From the NCBI GenBank assembly GCA_017549365.1, contig JAFYUZ010000035.1, positions 1 to 33,270 on the forward strand: a stretch of 33,270 nucleotides of DNA, given 5' to 3'. Made by a program: the position numbers and the translations under genes. Below the pieces are notes generated by a model. The model ran no database searches and was not told the origin of the DNA. It saw only the letters and a list, made by a program, of their open reading frames with translations. Origin of the DNA: Clostridia bacterium (GTDB lineage: Bacteria; Bacillota; Clostridia; Oscillospirales; CAG-382). This document shows, piece by piece, positions 1 to 7,665 of the stretch. Numbering within the stretch: position 1 is the stretch's first letter; every line of letters begins with the position of its first letter.

Positions 1-1
1 A

Positions 2-589
2 GATTTCAGATATACAAGAGAAGATTTCGACCGCATCACCCGCGAGGACATTGAAGACATCCTTATCGAGCGTGCAAGAAAGCTTTATGAATCGAAGGAA
101 GAACTCTTCCCCGACGGAAAACTTCGCGATGTCGAACGCGCCGTTCTTTTGCGCGCGGTTGACCAGTCGTGGGTCGAACACATTTCGGCAATGGACGATC
201 TGCGCGGAAGCATCGGTCTTCGCGCTTACGGTCAGGTAAAGCCTATTGATGCATACCACCGCGAAGGCTCGCAGATGTTTGACGAAATGGTTGCCAACAT
301 CCGTGAAGAGACGGCAAAGAGAATGCTTGCTGTGGTTCCCGTTTCGCAGGTCGAAAGACTTGATATTTCAAAGACAATTGTCGGCGCAAAGCAGGCAGAG
401 TCGGGAAACGTCACCGCAGTTCAGCAGAACAAGGTGCCGGCATCAAGCGTTTACGGCTCGGCGGCAAAGCCCCAGGCAACAAGAGAACCCGTGAGAATAA
501 CAAAAAGAATCGGCAGAAACGATCCCTGCCCCTGCGGAAGCGGCAAAAAGTACAAGAAGTGCTGCGGACTCAAAGAGTCTGACGACTAA
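2..589 (+). CDS. secA: Preprotein translocase ATPase SecA, C-terminal part (5-prime end outside the window)
   Basis: SecA is the cytoplasmic ATPase that pushes unfolded secretory proteins through SecYEG. Only the last 195 codons are present; the reading frame is open from base 2. The visible part holds the end of the helical wing and scaffold domains, with the family signature [12 protein letters not shown] followed by the [17 protein letters not shown] block and MFDEMV, then a linker of about 50 residues and a C-terminal SEC-C zinc motif [14 protein letters not shown], which binds Zn and contacts SecB or ribosomes in SecA proteins that keep it. The frame ends in TAA at 587-589. The downstream gene starts about 100 bp later with no obvious terminator between them. 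Identity is secure; nothing can be said about the motor domains, which lie outside. Confidence 0.97.
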   Translation, partial: DFRYTREDFDRITREDIEDILIERARKLYESKEELFPDGKLRDVERAVLLRAVDQSWVEHISAMDDLRGSIGLRAYGQVKPIDAYHREGSQMFDEMVANIREETAKRMLAVVPVSQVERLDISKTIVGAKQAESGNVTAVQQNKVPASSVYGSAAKPQATREPVRITKRIGRNDPCPCGSGKKYKKCCGLKESDD

Positions 590-614
590 AGAATTAAAAA
601 ACAGCGTTTTGGAG

Positions 615-632
615 GGGCGGCAGACGCCGCCC
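615..632. repeat. GC-rich perfect hairpin downstream of secA
   Basis: A 7-bp perfect inverted repeat, GGGCGGC and GCCGCCC, with a 4-base loop, lies 26 bp after the secA stop. No run of T follows it on either strand, so it does not look like an intrinsic terminator. It could stabilise the secA mRNA 3-prime end or be a dispersed intergenic repeat; one copy in this window cannot decide. Confidence 0.5.
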
Positions 633-690
633 GAACCAAATCATACAATAACGCTCGGATTTTCGAGATTTAAAAACGGAGTTTAACGTA

Positions 691-1377
691 ATGGGATTCG
701 GATTATTTCTGGTCGGATATATGACCTTGTTGCTTCTGAAAATGGTTCCTATTGAAATAGTAGGATTTTTTGTCATGTACCTTGCCCTCGACAAGCTTCA
801 GAATCAGGAGCCTTCCTTCAAATATGCGAAATACGCTTCTATATATATGTTTCTCGAGTCGGCGCTTGGCGCAATGCTGTGGCTTTCTCAGGTGACGGGA
901 AGCAATATGGGATTTATTTCCGAGCCGTATTTTATTACGGTTGAAAATATTCTGTATCACAGCGGACTTCTTGTTTTTCATCTCTTGCTTTACATGGCTA
1001 TCCGCAATATTTCGCAAAAGGTCGGATATACAAAGGCGGTCGGCCGCGCAAGATTCGGCGCCGTTGCCATTTGTATTTTCTACGTTGCACATATTTGTGC
1101 CGCCATTATTCCCGGCGCAGAGATTATGATGGCGCCGCTGGGCATCTATCAGATCCTTCTCATGCTTTTCAACCTTTTCATTCTTGTTGGTTGCTACATG
1201 ATGATCGTCACAGACGAAATGCTTGAAAAGGAAGAAAAGAAATACAACGAATTTCTTGAAAAGAACAAGAAATTCAAAAAGGACAAAAAAGAATGGGCAA
1301 AAAAGACCATTAGCAACAACACGAAAAAGAGCAAAAATCAAAAACAGACCTTTAAAGCAACAAGGTCGGGAAAATAA
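691..1377 (+). CDS. Hypothetical multi-pass membrane protein with lysine-rich tail
   Basis: This 228-residue protein is not one I can assign to a named family. The first 170 residues are strongly hydrophobic and fit about five membrane segments; the last 60 residues form a very basic, probably cytoplasmic and helical tail (repeated EKK, KKN and KKDKK runs). The start is ATG at 691 with a GGAG about ten bases upstream. Its N-terminal pattern (P-I-E-I-V-G-F-F-V followed by LDKLQ) resembles the PDFIG-LISSGLYKLS pattern of the next gene, so the two look like distant paralogues. The 24-bp gap to that gene argues for one transcript. The basic tail could bind nucleic acid or acidic lipid headgroups, but this is inference. 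Confidence 0.85.
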   Translation: MGFGLFLVGYMTLLLLKMVPIEIVGFFVMYLALDKLQNQEPSFKYAKYASIYMFLESALGAMLWLSQVTGSNMGFISEPYFITVENILYHSGLLVFHLLLYMAIRNISQKVGYTKAVGRARFGAVAICIFYVAHICAAIIPGAEIMMAPLGIYQILLMLFNLFILVGCYMMIVTDEMLEKEEKKYNEFLEKNKKFKKDKKEWAKKTISNNTKKSKNQKQTFKATRSGK

Positions 1378-1401
1378 TCATATAAGAAAGGTAGGACTTC
1401 G

Positions 1402-2763
1402 ATGGGCTTTCGGATGATATTTGCAGGTCTTCTGTTTTTCTTCAATCCCTGCATCAATCTTTTCGATATATTTCCGGATTTTATCGGTTGCATTCTGATA
1501 AGCTCGGGGCTTTATAAGCTGTCGGACGTTGAAGGCAGATTTTTTGCCGCACGTCAGATATCCAACCGCCTTATTGCCGTCTATCTTTCAAAGTTGTTTT
1601 TCTGGGTTTATGCGGCGGGATCGTGGAAAGACGGTTTTCTTCCCCTCACCTTCATCTATGCCGTCATTGAAATAATCATGATGATCGGTCTGTGCACATC
1701 CCTTTACGGCGGCATTGAATATGTCTGCAATCTTCACGGCGGAGACAAGCATCTTTCGCAGATAAACACTGTCAGCAAATACACCGTGATCTTTATGATA
1801 GTAAAGAATGCGCTGGCGTTTGTGCCCGAAGCATTCGAGCTTGCAAGACCGTCGCAAAGCGATCTTTCATACCACATCGATCCGGTGGTCACCATTGCGG
1901 ATTACAAGCAGTATGCGGTGGTGTTTTTCACTGTTATCGTGTTGATCCTCGGCATCTATTACATTGTTGTAAACCACAGATTTTTCAAAGGCCTTGCAGG
2001 CGACCGCGCTTTTTGTGATGGTCTGCGTGAGATCTACGATCAAAACGTGACGAGCAACGAGACGCTCGTTATCAGCCGCAGATTCAGAAGGTTTTTTATA
2101 ATATCGATCATTGCGGCTTTTCTGACGATTGATTTTGCGCCTGATTCGGTAAACATTCTTCCCGATATTCTGTGCTATGCCCTTATATTTGCGGCGTTTC
2201 TTTGCCTTGGCGGTAAAAGGACGGCACCCGTTGCCGTTGGCATTCCGCTGATGCTGATTTCGGTTGTCACTCTTGTTTTCCGTGCGATAACAGACGCAGG
2301 CGTAAACAGGATCATGGGATATGAAACATACAATGTCAGTAGGATTAGAATTGTCGAGACAGGCGAGGCGTTTGTTATCGGAGCCGCCCTTATCGTTTGC
2401 GAGATGATTTTGTTCGTTCTTCTCGTGGCTTTGTCGTCAAAACGCGCCGCAAAGCTTTATAATCTTTCGACGGGAGATGGCATTTCGGCGGCGTTTCCAA
2501 CCGTTTGTGCGTCTCTTGTGGCAATTCTTTCGGCGATATCGTACGTTTGCCCGTATCTTAAGGCGTACTTCCACTATGGATATATAAACAACACCCTCAC
2601 AGGCGGCTATCTTGAAAGAATGGCGCAGAAGGTAGAGTTGATACAGGGTGTCAGCAATTTTGCGGTGTTCTTTGCAACACTCCTTTTTGCATACAGTATC
2701 TATCACAATTCAAGAAAGGTAAACCTGCGGTTTAATCTGCATTTCAATTCCAATCCGGTATGA
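1402..2763 (+). CDS. Hypothetical polytopic membrane protein with internal duplication
   Basis: The product has 453 residues and roughly ten hydrophobic segments, with no soluble domain of note. Residues 19-41 (NLFDIFPDFIGCILISSGL and onward) and residues 248-271 (with NILPDILCYALIF) share a similar pattern, suggesting that the protein arose by duplicating a five-helix unit like the shorter protein encoded just upstream. The start is ATG at 1402, preceded by AAGGTAGG. The stop codon TGA overlaps the start of the next gene (ATGA at 2760-2763), so this gene and the AlaX-like gene are translationally coupled. No catalytic motif is visible. A structural, transport-accessory or stress role is possible, but the sequence does not settle it. 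Confidence 0.85.
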   Translation: MGFRMIFAGLLFFFNPCINLFDIFPDFIGCILISSGLYKLSDVEGRFFAARQISNRLIAVYLSKLFFWVYAAGSWKDGFLPLTFIYAVIEIIMMIGLCTSLYGGIEYVCNLHGGDKHLSQINTVSKYTVIFMIVKNALAFVPEAFELARPSQSDLSYHIDPVVTIADYKQYAVVFFTVIVLILGIYYIVVNHRFFKGLAGDRAFCDGLREIYDQNVTSNETLVISRRFRRFFIISIIAAFLTIDFAPDSVNILPDILCYALIFAAFLCLGGKRTAPVAVGIPLMLISVVTLVFRAITDAGVNRIMGYETYNVSRIRIVETGEAFVIGAALIVCEMILFVLLVALSSKRAAKLYNLSTGDGISAAFPTVCASLVAILSAISYVCPYLKAYFHYGYINNTLTGGYLERMAQKVELIQGVSNFAVFFATLLFAYSIYHNSRKVNLRFNLHFNSNPV

Positions 2764-3929
2764 ACAGTATCAAAAAAACAATAAAACTTTACGACGCCGA
2801 TGCTTACGCAACAGAGTTTGAAGCATCGGTTTTGTCCTGCGAAAAAACAAATAACGGCTTTTCGATTGTGCTTGATAAAACATTGTTTTTCCCCGAAGAG
2901 GGTGGACAATCGTGTGACTTGGGCACGATCGAAGGTATTCCTACCACAAAGGTAGAAATAAAAGATGGCATCATCACACACATCCTGCCTGAACCTTTGC
3001 AGGTAGGCGAAAAAGTCTTTGGAAGAATAGATTTTGCCCACCGATACCGCAACATGCAGCATCACTCGGGCGAGCACATTGTGTCAGGACTTGTGTGCAA
3101 GACGTTCGGTTATACAAACGTTGGCTTTCACCTTGGAAAAAACGATATGACAATGGACTATGACGGCGAACTTTCGGCACTCGACATACGCGTTATCGAG
3201 GATGCCGCAAACGCCGCAATATACAGAAATATCGAAATCATAGCAAATTACCCTGATTCGAAAACGCTTGAAGCCCTTGAATACCGAAGCAAGCTCGATC
3301 TTGCGCAGGATGTACGAATCGTCACCATCGGCAAATATGATGTTTGCGCTTGTTGTGCACCGCATGTTGCGCGCACGGGCGAGATCGGCGTAATTAAGAT
3401 AGTTGATTTTTACCGCTACAAGGGAGGCACCCGACTTCACGCCGTCTGCGGAAGCGATGCGCTTAAAGATTACGCCGAAAAGCACGATATAACCAAAAAT
3501 CTCAACGCTTTGCTTTCGACAAATACAGAAAGCATTACCGACTCGGTAAAAAATCTGCAGGCAGAGCTATCGCGGCTTTCTTCTGCGATCACTGCGGTTA
3601 CAAAGAAATATTGCCTTGCCATAGCCGAAGGTGTGCCGTCGTCTGACGAAGGATATCTAATGTTTGACGAGCAGTTGGGCGCGGGGGGCATGAGAGTGAT
3701 TGCCAACGCTGTTGCACAAAAGCGCGGCTGGTGCGCTGTCTTTGACAAGACCGGCAAGAACTCGTACAACTTTATTATTGCTTCCGAAAAGATCAGTGCA
3801 AAGATGATTCTTGCTACTATCGTCGAAAAATTTTCTGCCCGCGGCGGCGGATCGGACGCAATGGTGCAGGGATCTGTCGGTGCGTCCGAAGATGAGATCA
3901 GAAACGCACTGAAAAACATAGTTATATAG
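2760..3929 (+). CDS. AlaX-type alanyl-tRNA editing protein, long form
   Basis: This 389-residue protein matches the free-standing editing domain of alanyl-tRNA synthetase, which hydrolyses Ser-tRNA(Ala) or Gly-tRNA(Ala) in trans. Residues 1-95 form the N-terminal beta barrel (PEEGGQSCDLG), and the zinc site is visible as H102-x3-H106 (HSGEH) with C198-x3-H202 (CCAPH) followed by TGEIG. Residues 255-280 look like a coiled coil and residues 300-389 a DHHA1-like domain with the glycine-rich stretch RGGGSDAMVQG, so it is the long AlaX class. There is no Shine-Dalgarno site before ATG 2760; translation probably depends on coupling to the overlapping upstream gene. A YbaK-type deacylase is encoded two genes further on, which fits a shared translation-fidelity role. 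Confidence 0.93.
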   Translation: MNSIKKTIKLYDADAYATEFEASVLSCEKTNNGFSIVLDKTLFFPEEGGQSCDLGTIEGIPTTKVEIKDGIITHILPEPLQVGEKVFGRIDFAHRYRNMQHHSGEHIVSGLVCKTFGYTNVGFHLGKNDMTMDYDGELSALDIRVIEDAANAAIYRNIEIIANYPDSKTLEALEYRSKLDLAQDVRIVTIGKYDVCACCAPHVARTGEIGVIKIVDFYRYKGGTRLHAVCGSDALKDYAEKHDITKNLNALLSTNTESITDSVKNLQAELSRLSSAITAVTKKYCLAIAEGVPSSDEGYLMFDEQLGAGGMRVIANAVAQKRGWCAVFDKTGKNSYNFIIASEKISAKMILATIVEKFSARGGGSDAMVQGSVGASEDEIRNALKNIVI

Positions 3930-3976
3930 TAGGAATAAGCATTCAACACATCAACATATTAAAGGGACAAATACTT

Positions 3977-5080
3977 ATGCGACATATTGCGGATTTTGCA
4001 AAAAAGAACACTGTCTTTCTCATTGCCCTGCTGGCGGCGATCGTAACGTCTTTTATCATACCGCCTGACAGTGAGTACCTGTCGTATTTCGATTTTAAAA
4101 CGCTGACCTGCCTTTTTTGCGTGCTTGCCGTGGTTTGCGCTTTGAAAAACGTAAATTTCTTCTACATTCTTGCGCAGGGCATTGTTAAAAGGTTTAAAAA
4201 CGCCCGTCGAGCCGTTATTGCACTTGTTTACATCACTTTTATCGGCTCGATGTTCATCGCCAACGACATGGCGCTTCTCACTTTTTTGCCGCTTGGCTAC
4301 ATGATATTGACCACTACCGGCAAAGAAAAATACATGGCGCTGACGTTTATTATGCAAAACATTGCGGCAAATCTTGGCGGAATGCTCACCCCCTTCGGAA
4401 ATCCGCAGAATTTATTTCTGTACACCAAGTTCAATATCCCTACGGGCGAATTTATGACGATAATGCTGCCGCCTTTTGTGGTTTCCATTATACTTATAAC
4501 TTTCTGTTGCTTTCTTATAAGACCCGAACCGTTGGAATTTTCGGGAGAACCATATCAAATTGATAGGAAAAAGACCCCGTTCTATCTTGTCCTGTTTGCA
4601 CTTTCGATAGTTATAGTCTTCCGTTTTGTCCCGTATCAGGTAGGACTTGTGATAATCCCCCTTTGCCTTTTGTTTTCCGACCGCAAGGCGCTTTTGCAGG
4701 TTGACTACGGCCTGCTTGGAACCTTTGCCGCCTTCTTTGTTTTTGCAGGCAACATGGCGCGTATCCCGGCGGTGCGTCAATTTTTCTCTTCGCTTCTCGA
4801 AAAGAATACCATGATCTTTTCGATCTTATCCTGTCAGGTCATCAGCAATGTTCCGTCTGCCGTGCTTTTGTCGCAATTTACAGAGAATTACCGCGAGCTT
4901 TTGCTCGGCGTGAATATAGGCGGCGCGGGTACTCTTATTGCATCGCTGGCAAGCCTTATAACCTTCAGGGAATATATAAAGAGCAACCCGACCGAGGGAC
5001 TTTATTACGTTGGACTTTTTTCGGCATTTAACTTTGGCTTTGTAATAATACTTGCAAGCTTTATGCTTCTTGTTGGATAA
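3977..5080 (+). CDS. SLC13/ArsB-type anion permease (CitMHS superfamily)
   Basis: A 367-residue integral membrane protein with about ten hydrophobic segments. Two features place it in the ion-transporter superfamily of SLC13, ArsB and NhaD: a first re-entrant-like motif NLGGMLTPFGNPQNLFLY around residue 140, and a second inverted-repeat copy SNVPSAVLLSQF followed by NIGGAGTLIASLASL near residues 290-325. Proteins of this type usually carry dicarboxylates, citrate, sulfate or arsenite; the substrate cannot be read here. No arsenic genes are nearby, so I would not call it ArsB. The start is ATG at 3977 with AAAGGG upstream. It lies 47 bp after the AlaX gene and 24 bp before ybaK and is probably in the same transcript. 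Confidence 0.88.
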   Translation: MRHIADFAKKNTVFLIALLAAIVTSFIIPPDSEYLSYFDFKTLTCLFCVLAVVCALKNVNFFYILAQGIVKRFKNARRAVIALVYITFIGSMFIANDMALLTFLPLGYMILTTTGKEKYMALTFIMQNIAANLGGMLTPFGNPQNLFLYTKFNIPTGEFMTIMLPPFVVSIILITFCCFLIRPEPLEFSGEPYQIDRKKTPFYLVLFALSIVIVFRFVPYQVGLVIIPLCLLFSDRKALLQVDYGLLGTFAAFFVFAGNMARIPAVRQFFSSLLEKNTMIFSILSCQVISNVPSAVLLSQFTENYRELLLGVNIGGAGTLIASLASLITFREYIKSNPTEGLYYVGLFSAFNFGFVIILASFMLLVG

Positions 5081-5104
5081 CATATTAAAAAAGTAGGAAA
5101 AGAA

Positions 5105-5578
5105 ATGAAAAACAAAACAAACGCCATGCGCTTGCTTGAGAGCGCGCAGATCGAATACCGAGCACTCGAATATGAGGTTGATGAAAACGACCTTTCGGGC
5201 ATGCACATTGCACATCAACTTTCTATGGATCCCGATATGATGTTTAAAACTATTGTTGCCCGCGGAGAAAAACAGGGTATTCTTGTTTTTTGCATTCCTG
5301 TTTCGTGCGAGATCGATCTGAAAAAGGCGGCTCAGGCGGCAGGCGACAAACGAGTTGAGCTTTTGCCGGTGAAAGAATTGCTTGGCATAACCGGGTATAT
5401 TCGCGGCGGATGCTCGCCCGTTGGCATGAAGAAAAAGTTTCCGACATTTATCGACGAAACGTGTCTTATATTCGATCAGATAACCGTCAGCGCAGGTGTG
5501 CGCGGATGTCAGCTTTTGCTGGATCCCGAAAAGCTTGTGGCATTTCTTGATGCAAAACCATGCGATCTGACTGCGTGA
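5105..5578 (+). CDS. ybaK: YbaK/EbsC-type Cys-tRNA(Pro) deacylase
   Basis: The 157-residue protein has the normal length and pattern of the YbaK family, which clears cysteine mischarged onto tRNA(Pro) by prolyl-tRNA synthetase. The conserved catalytic-site lysine is K48 in MMFKTIVARG. Other family landmarks are the hydrophobic strand GILVFCIPVSCEIDLKKAA, the block GYIRGGCSPVGMKKKFPTFID near residue 100, and VSAGVRGCQLLLDPEKLV near the end. The start is ATG at 5105 with AGTAGGAAAAGAA just upstream. Close relatives include ProX and ProXp-ala, which edit Ala-tRNA(Pro), so the exact amino acid removed is an inference from the YbaK-like motifs. It probably shares a transcript with the upstream permease and AlaX genes. 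Confidence 0.93.
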   Translation: MKNKTNAMRLLESAQIEYRALEYEVDENDLSGMHIAHQLSMDPDMMFKTIVARGEKQGILVFCIPVSCEIDLKKAAQAAGDKRVELLPVKELLGITGYIRGGCSPVGMKKKFPTFIDETCLIFDQITVSAGVRGCQLLLDPEKLVAFLDAKPCDLTA

Positions 5579-5620
5579 GCGCCAAAATATTTAGAATCAT
5601 ATAAAAAAGGTGGCAATTTG

Positions 5621-6475
5621 ATGAATTTTGATTGCAAGAGTTTGAAAACAAAAAAATTTGTTGCCGATATGCATACACACACAGATTCTTCGCCTGATTG
5701 TTCGTGTGATATCGACGATCTGTGCAAAGCCCAGATAAACAAAGGGACAAGTGTTTTTGCTATAACAGACCATTTTAATATGGATGCAAAAGATTCGGGC
5801 GAAGACATTGATGCGCCGATAGTTTCTTCATTTAAAAAAGCGACAGAGGCTGCAGAAAAATATAAAGACAAGATCGAAATTTTGCGCGGTATCGAAGTAG
5901 GCGAAGGTATTTGGTACAAAGATGTTGCCGAAAAAATGATTGGCAGGTTTGATTTTGACGTTGTTATCGGATCTGTGCACACTGTCATCACCGAAGAGAT
6001 AAAAGGCCCCTATTCCATGTTTGATTTTTCGACCTTGTCGTCAGAGGAACTTGAAAGGTTTGTTGTCAAATATTTTGATGATCTTCTAAACACAGCAAAT
6101 CAGTGTGATTATGACATTCTTGCACATCTGAACTGCCCCGAGAGATACGTGAACGGAAAGTATAAAATCGGATATGACTTTATGAAGCACGAGGAGATCA
6201 TCCGCGAAATACTTAAAACTGTTATACGCCGCGACAAAGCGCTCGAACTTAATACGTCCAACAACTCTTTTTGCAAAGGATTTTTTATGCCCGATGCAAA
6301 AATCCTATCAATATACCATGATTTGGGGGGTTCTCTTCTTACCATCGGATCGGATGCACACTTTGCAGAAAATGCATGCATCGCTTTTGACCAAGCAGAA
6401 GAGATTTTGCACTCGCTCGGGTTTTCCACACTTTGTTGTTTCAGAAAGAGAAAAGCCTTTTTATACAACTTTTGA
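5621..6475 (+). CDS. PHP-domain phosphoesterase, histidinol-phosphatase type
   Basis: This 284-residue protein carries the whole metal-site signature of the PHP family: H18-T-H20 near the N terminus, ITDH about residue 50, the glutamate in RGIEVGEG, GSVH, the histidine in DILAHLNCPERY, and the C-terminal GSDAH. The pattern and length match HisJ/HisK-type histidinol-phosphate phosphatases, the last but one step of histidine synthesis, but no other his gene is near, so another sugar or amino-acid phosphate is possible. ATG 5621 is chosen over the in-frame TTG at 5618 because AGGTGG ends seven bases before the ATG. A strong terminator follows, so this is the last gene of the first plus-strand transcript. 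Confidence 0.9.
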   Translation: MNFDCKSLKTKKFVADMHTHTDSSPDCSCDIDDLCKAQINKGTSVFAITDHFNMDAKDSGEDIDAPIVSSFKKATEAAEKYKDKIEILRGIEVGEGIWYKDVAEKMIGRFDFDVVIGSVHTVITEEIKGPYSMFDFSTLSSEELERFVVKYFDDLLNTANQCDYDILAHLNCPERYVNGKYKIGYDFMKHEEIIREILKTVIRRDKALELNTSNNSFCKGFFMPDAKILSIYHDLGGSLLTIGSDAHFAENACIAFDQAEEILHSLGFSTLCCFRKRKAFLYNF

Positions 6476-6513
6476 TTTTAATAAATGATTACATACCAAA
6501 AAGATATGAATAT

Positions 6514-6550
6514 CCGACCGCCTGATTTTCGGGCGGTCGGTTGCTTTTTG
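6514..6550 (+). terminator. Intrinsic terminator after the PHP gene
   Basis: A perfect 9-bp stem, CCGACCGCC at 6514-6522 and GGCGGTCGG at 6532-6540, with a 9-base loop, is followed by TTGCTTTTT. It closes the transcript that may run from secA or from position 691. Confidence 0.93.
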
Positions 6551-6612
6551 CCATTGATAATTCGATAAAAACGCAGATAACTTATATTTAATCTGTTTTT
6601 GCCCCGAAACCC

Positions 6613-6641
6613 TTGCTTTTTCGGGGGGGTTGTGATATAAT
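6613..6641 (+). promoter_or_regulatory. Sigma-A-type promoter of the nad operon
   Basis: A weak -35 TTGCTT at 6613-6618 is separated by 17 bp from a perfect -10 TATAAT at 6636-6641. Transcription would start near 6648, about 85 bases before the nadA ATG. The -35 box lies inside a GC-rich inverted repeat (CCCCGAAA at 6602-6609 with TTTCGGGG downstream). Confidence 0.75.
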
Positions 6642-6651
6642 ATATACTAAT

Positions 6652-6672
6652 GTATAATGCATAAATTTATAC
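6652..6672 (+). promoter_or_regulatory. AT-rich inverted repeat downstream of the nad promoter, candidate operator
   Basis: GTATAA at 6652-6657 and TTATAC at 6667-6672 form a 21-bp dyad just past the predicted start of nad transcription. Firmicutes often control nad genes with NiaR, but I do not see a sequence I would recognise as its site, so the regulator is unknown. The dyad could also be chance in AT-rich DNA. Confidence 0.3.
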
Positions 6673-6732
6673 TTTTACACCGAATTTATCAAAAATTTGT
6701 CAATCTGCAATACAAAAAAGGAATCTGCCAGA

Positions 6733-7665
6733 ATGAAAAATCTTTCTATCAGCGAAATATCAGAAAAAATTGAAAAGCTGAAAAAGGAAAAGGGCGCCCT
6801 TGTTCTCGCCCATTATTATCAGGATCTTCCGATCCAGCTTGTTGCCGATCATTGCGGCGACAGTTTTGAGCTTGCAAAGATCGCACGCTCGTCCGACAAG
6901 AATATCATCATTTTTTGCGGCGTCAGCTTTATGGCCGACAGCGCCAAGATCATGAACCCCGAAAAGCGCGTTTTCATCCCCCGTCGAGATGCAGGATGTC
7001 TGATGGCCGATATGATTACGCCCGAAAAAATTCTTGAAATGAAAAAGCAACATCCAAAAGCCGCTGTTGTTTGTTATATCAACTCCACCGCCGCCACGAA
7101 AGCTGTTTGTGACATATGCGTGACCTCGTCAAATGCTCTTAAGGTGGTATCGACTCTTCCCAACGAAGAGATTATTTTCATCCCCGACAGAAACCTCGGT
7201 TCTTACGTGCAAAAGCATTTGCCCGAAAAGAAGTTTTATTTTATGGACGGATGTTGTCCCATCCACCACGATGTCACGCCCGAGGAATTGCAAAAGGCAA
7301 AGAGCGAGCATCCCGATGCTCTTGTTGCTATCCATCCCGAATGTCGTGCCGATCTTCTTTCGCAATGTGACTTTATCGGAAGCACATCGGGAATTCTTGA
7401 TTTTTGCCGAAGCTCGGACGCGGGTGAATTTATCGTTTGTACCGAAAAAGCAATAGTCGATCGATTGAGCTACGAGATGCCTCAAAAGAAATTTTACTTG
7501 ATGTCCCCCTGTCTTGTGTGTGCAGATATGAAAAAAACAACTCTTTGCGATCTGCTGGACACCCTCGAAAATCTGAAAAACGAAGTTTGTATGACCGAAG
7601 ATGAAATGAGCGCCGCCCGTCTTCCGCTCGAAAGAATGCTGGAAGCTGCGGCAAACGGAAAATAA
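6733..7665 (+). CDS. nadA: Quinolinate synthase
   Basis: NadA condenses iminoaspartate with dihydroxyacetone phosphate to quinolinate using an oxygen-sensitive 4Fe-4S cluster. The 310-residue protein has the expected triplicated fold signatures: LVLAHYYQDLPIQ and the DSFELAKIA block near the N terminus, FCGVSFMADSAKIM, INSTAATKAVCDICVTSSNA, DRNLGSYV, and the cluster cysteines in DAGCLMADM, HPECRADL and PCLVCADMKKT. The upstream TTG at 6697 is open in the same frame, but ATG 6733 is preferred because AAAAAAGGAA lies about ten bases before it and the product then starts like other NadA proteins. The stop codon abuts the nadB start codon, so the two are co-translated from one message. Confidence 0.97.
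   Translation: MKNLSISEISEKIEKLKKEKGALVLAHYYQDLPIQLVADHCGDSFELAKIARSSDKNIIIFCGVSFMADSAKIMNPEKRVFIPRRDAGCLMADMITPEKILEMKKQHPKAAVVCYINSTAATKAVCDICVTSSNALKVVSTLPNEEIIFIPDRNLGSYVQKHLPEKKFYFMDGCCPIHHDVTPEELQKAKSEHPDALVAIHPECRADLLSQCDFIGSTSGILDFCRSSDAGEFIVCTEKAIVDRLSYEMPQKKFYLMSPCLVCADMKKTTLCDLLDTLENLKNEVCMTEDEMSAARLPLERMLEAAANGK

Noticed and set aside
615..632. Rho-independent terminator of secA
   Set aside because: The stem is strong but no T-run follows on either strand, so it is recorded only as a hairpin repeat.
3977..5080. Arsenite pump ArsB
   Set aside because: The fold family matches, but no arsR, arsC or other arsenic gene is near and the sequence is not specific enough.
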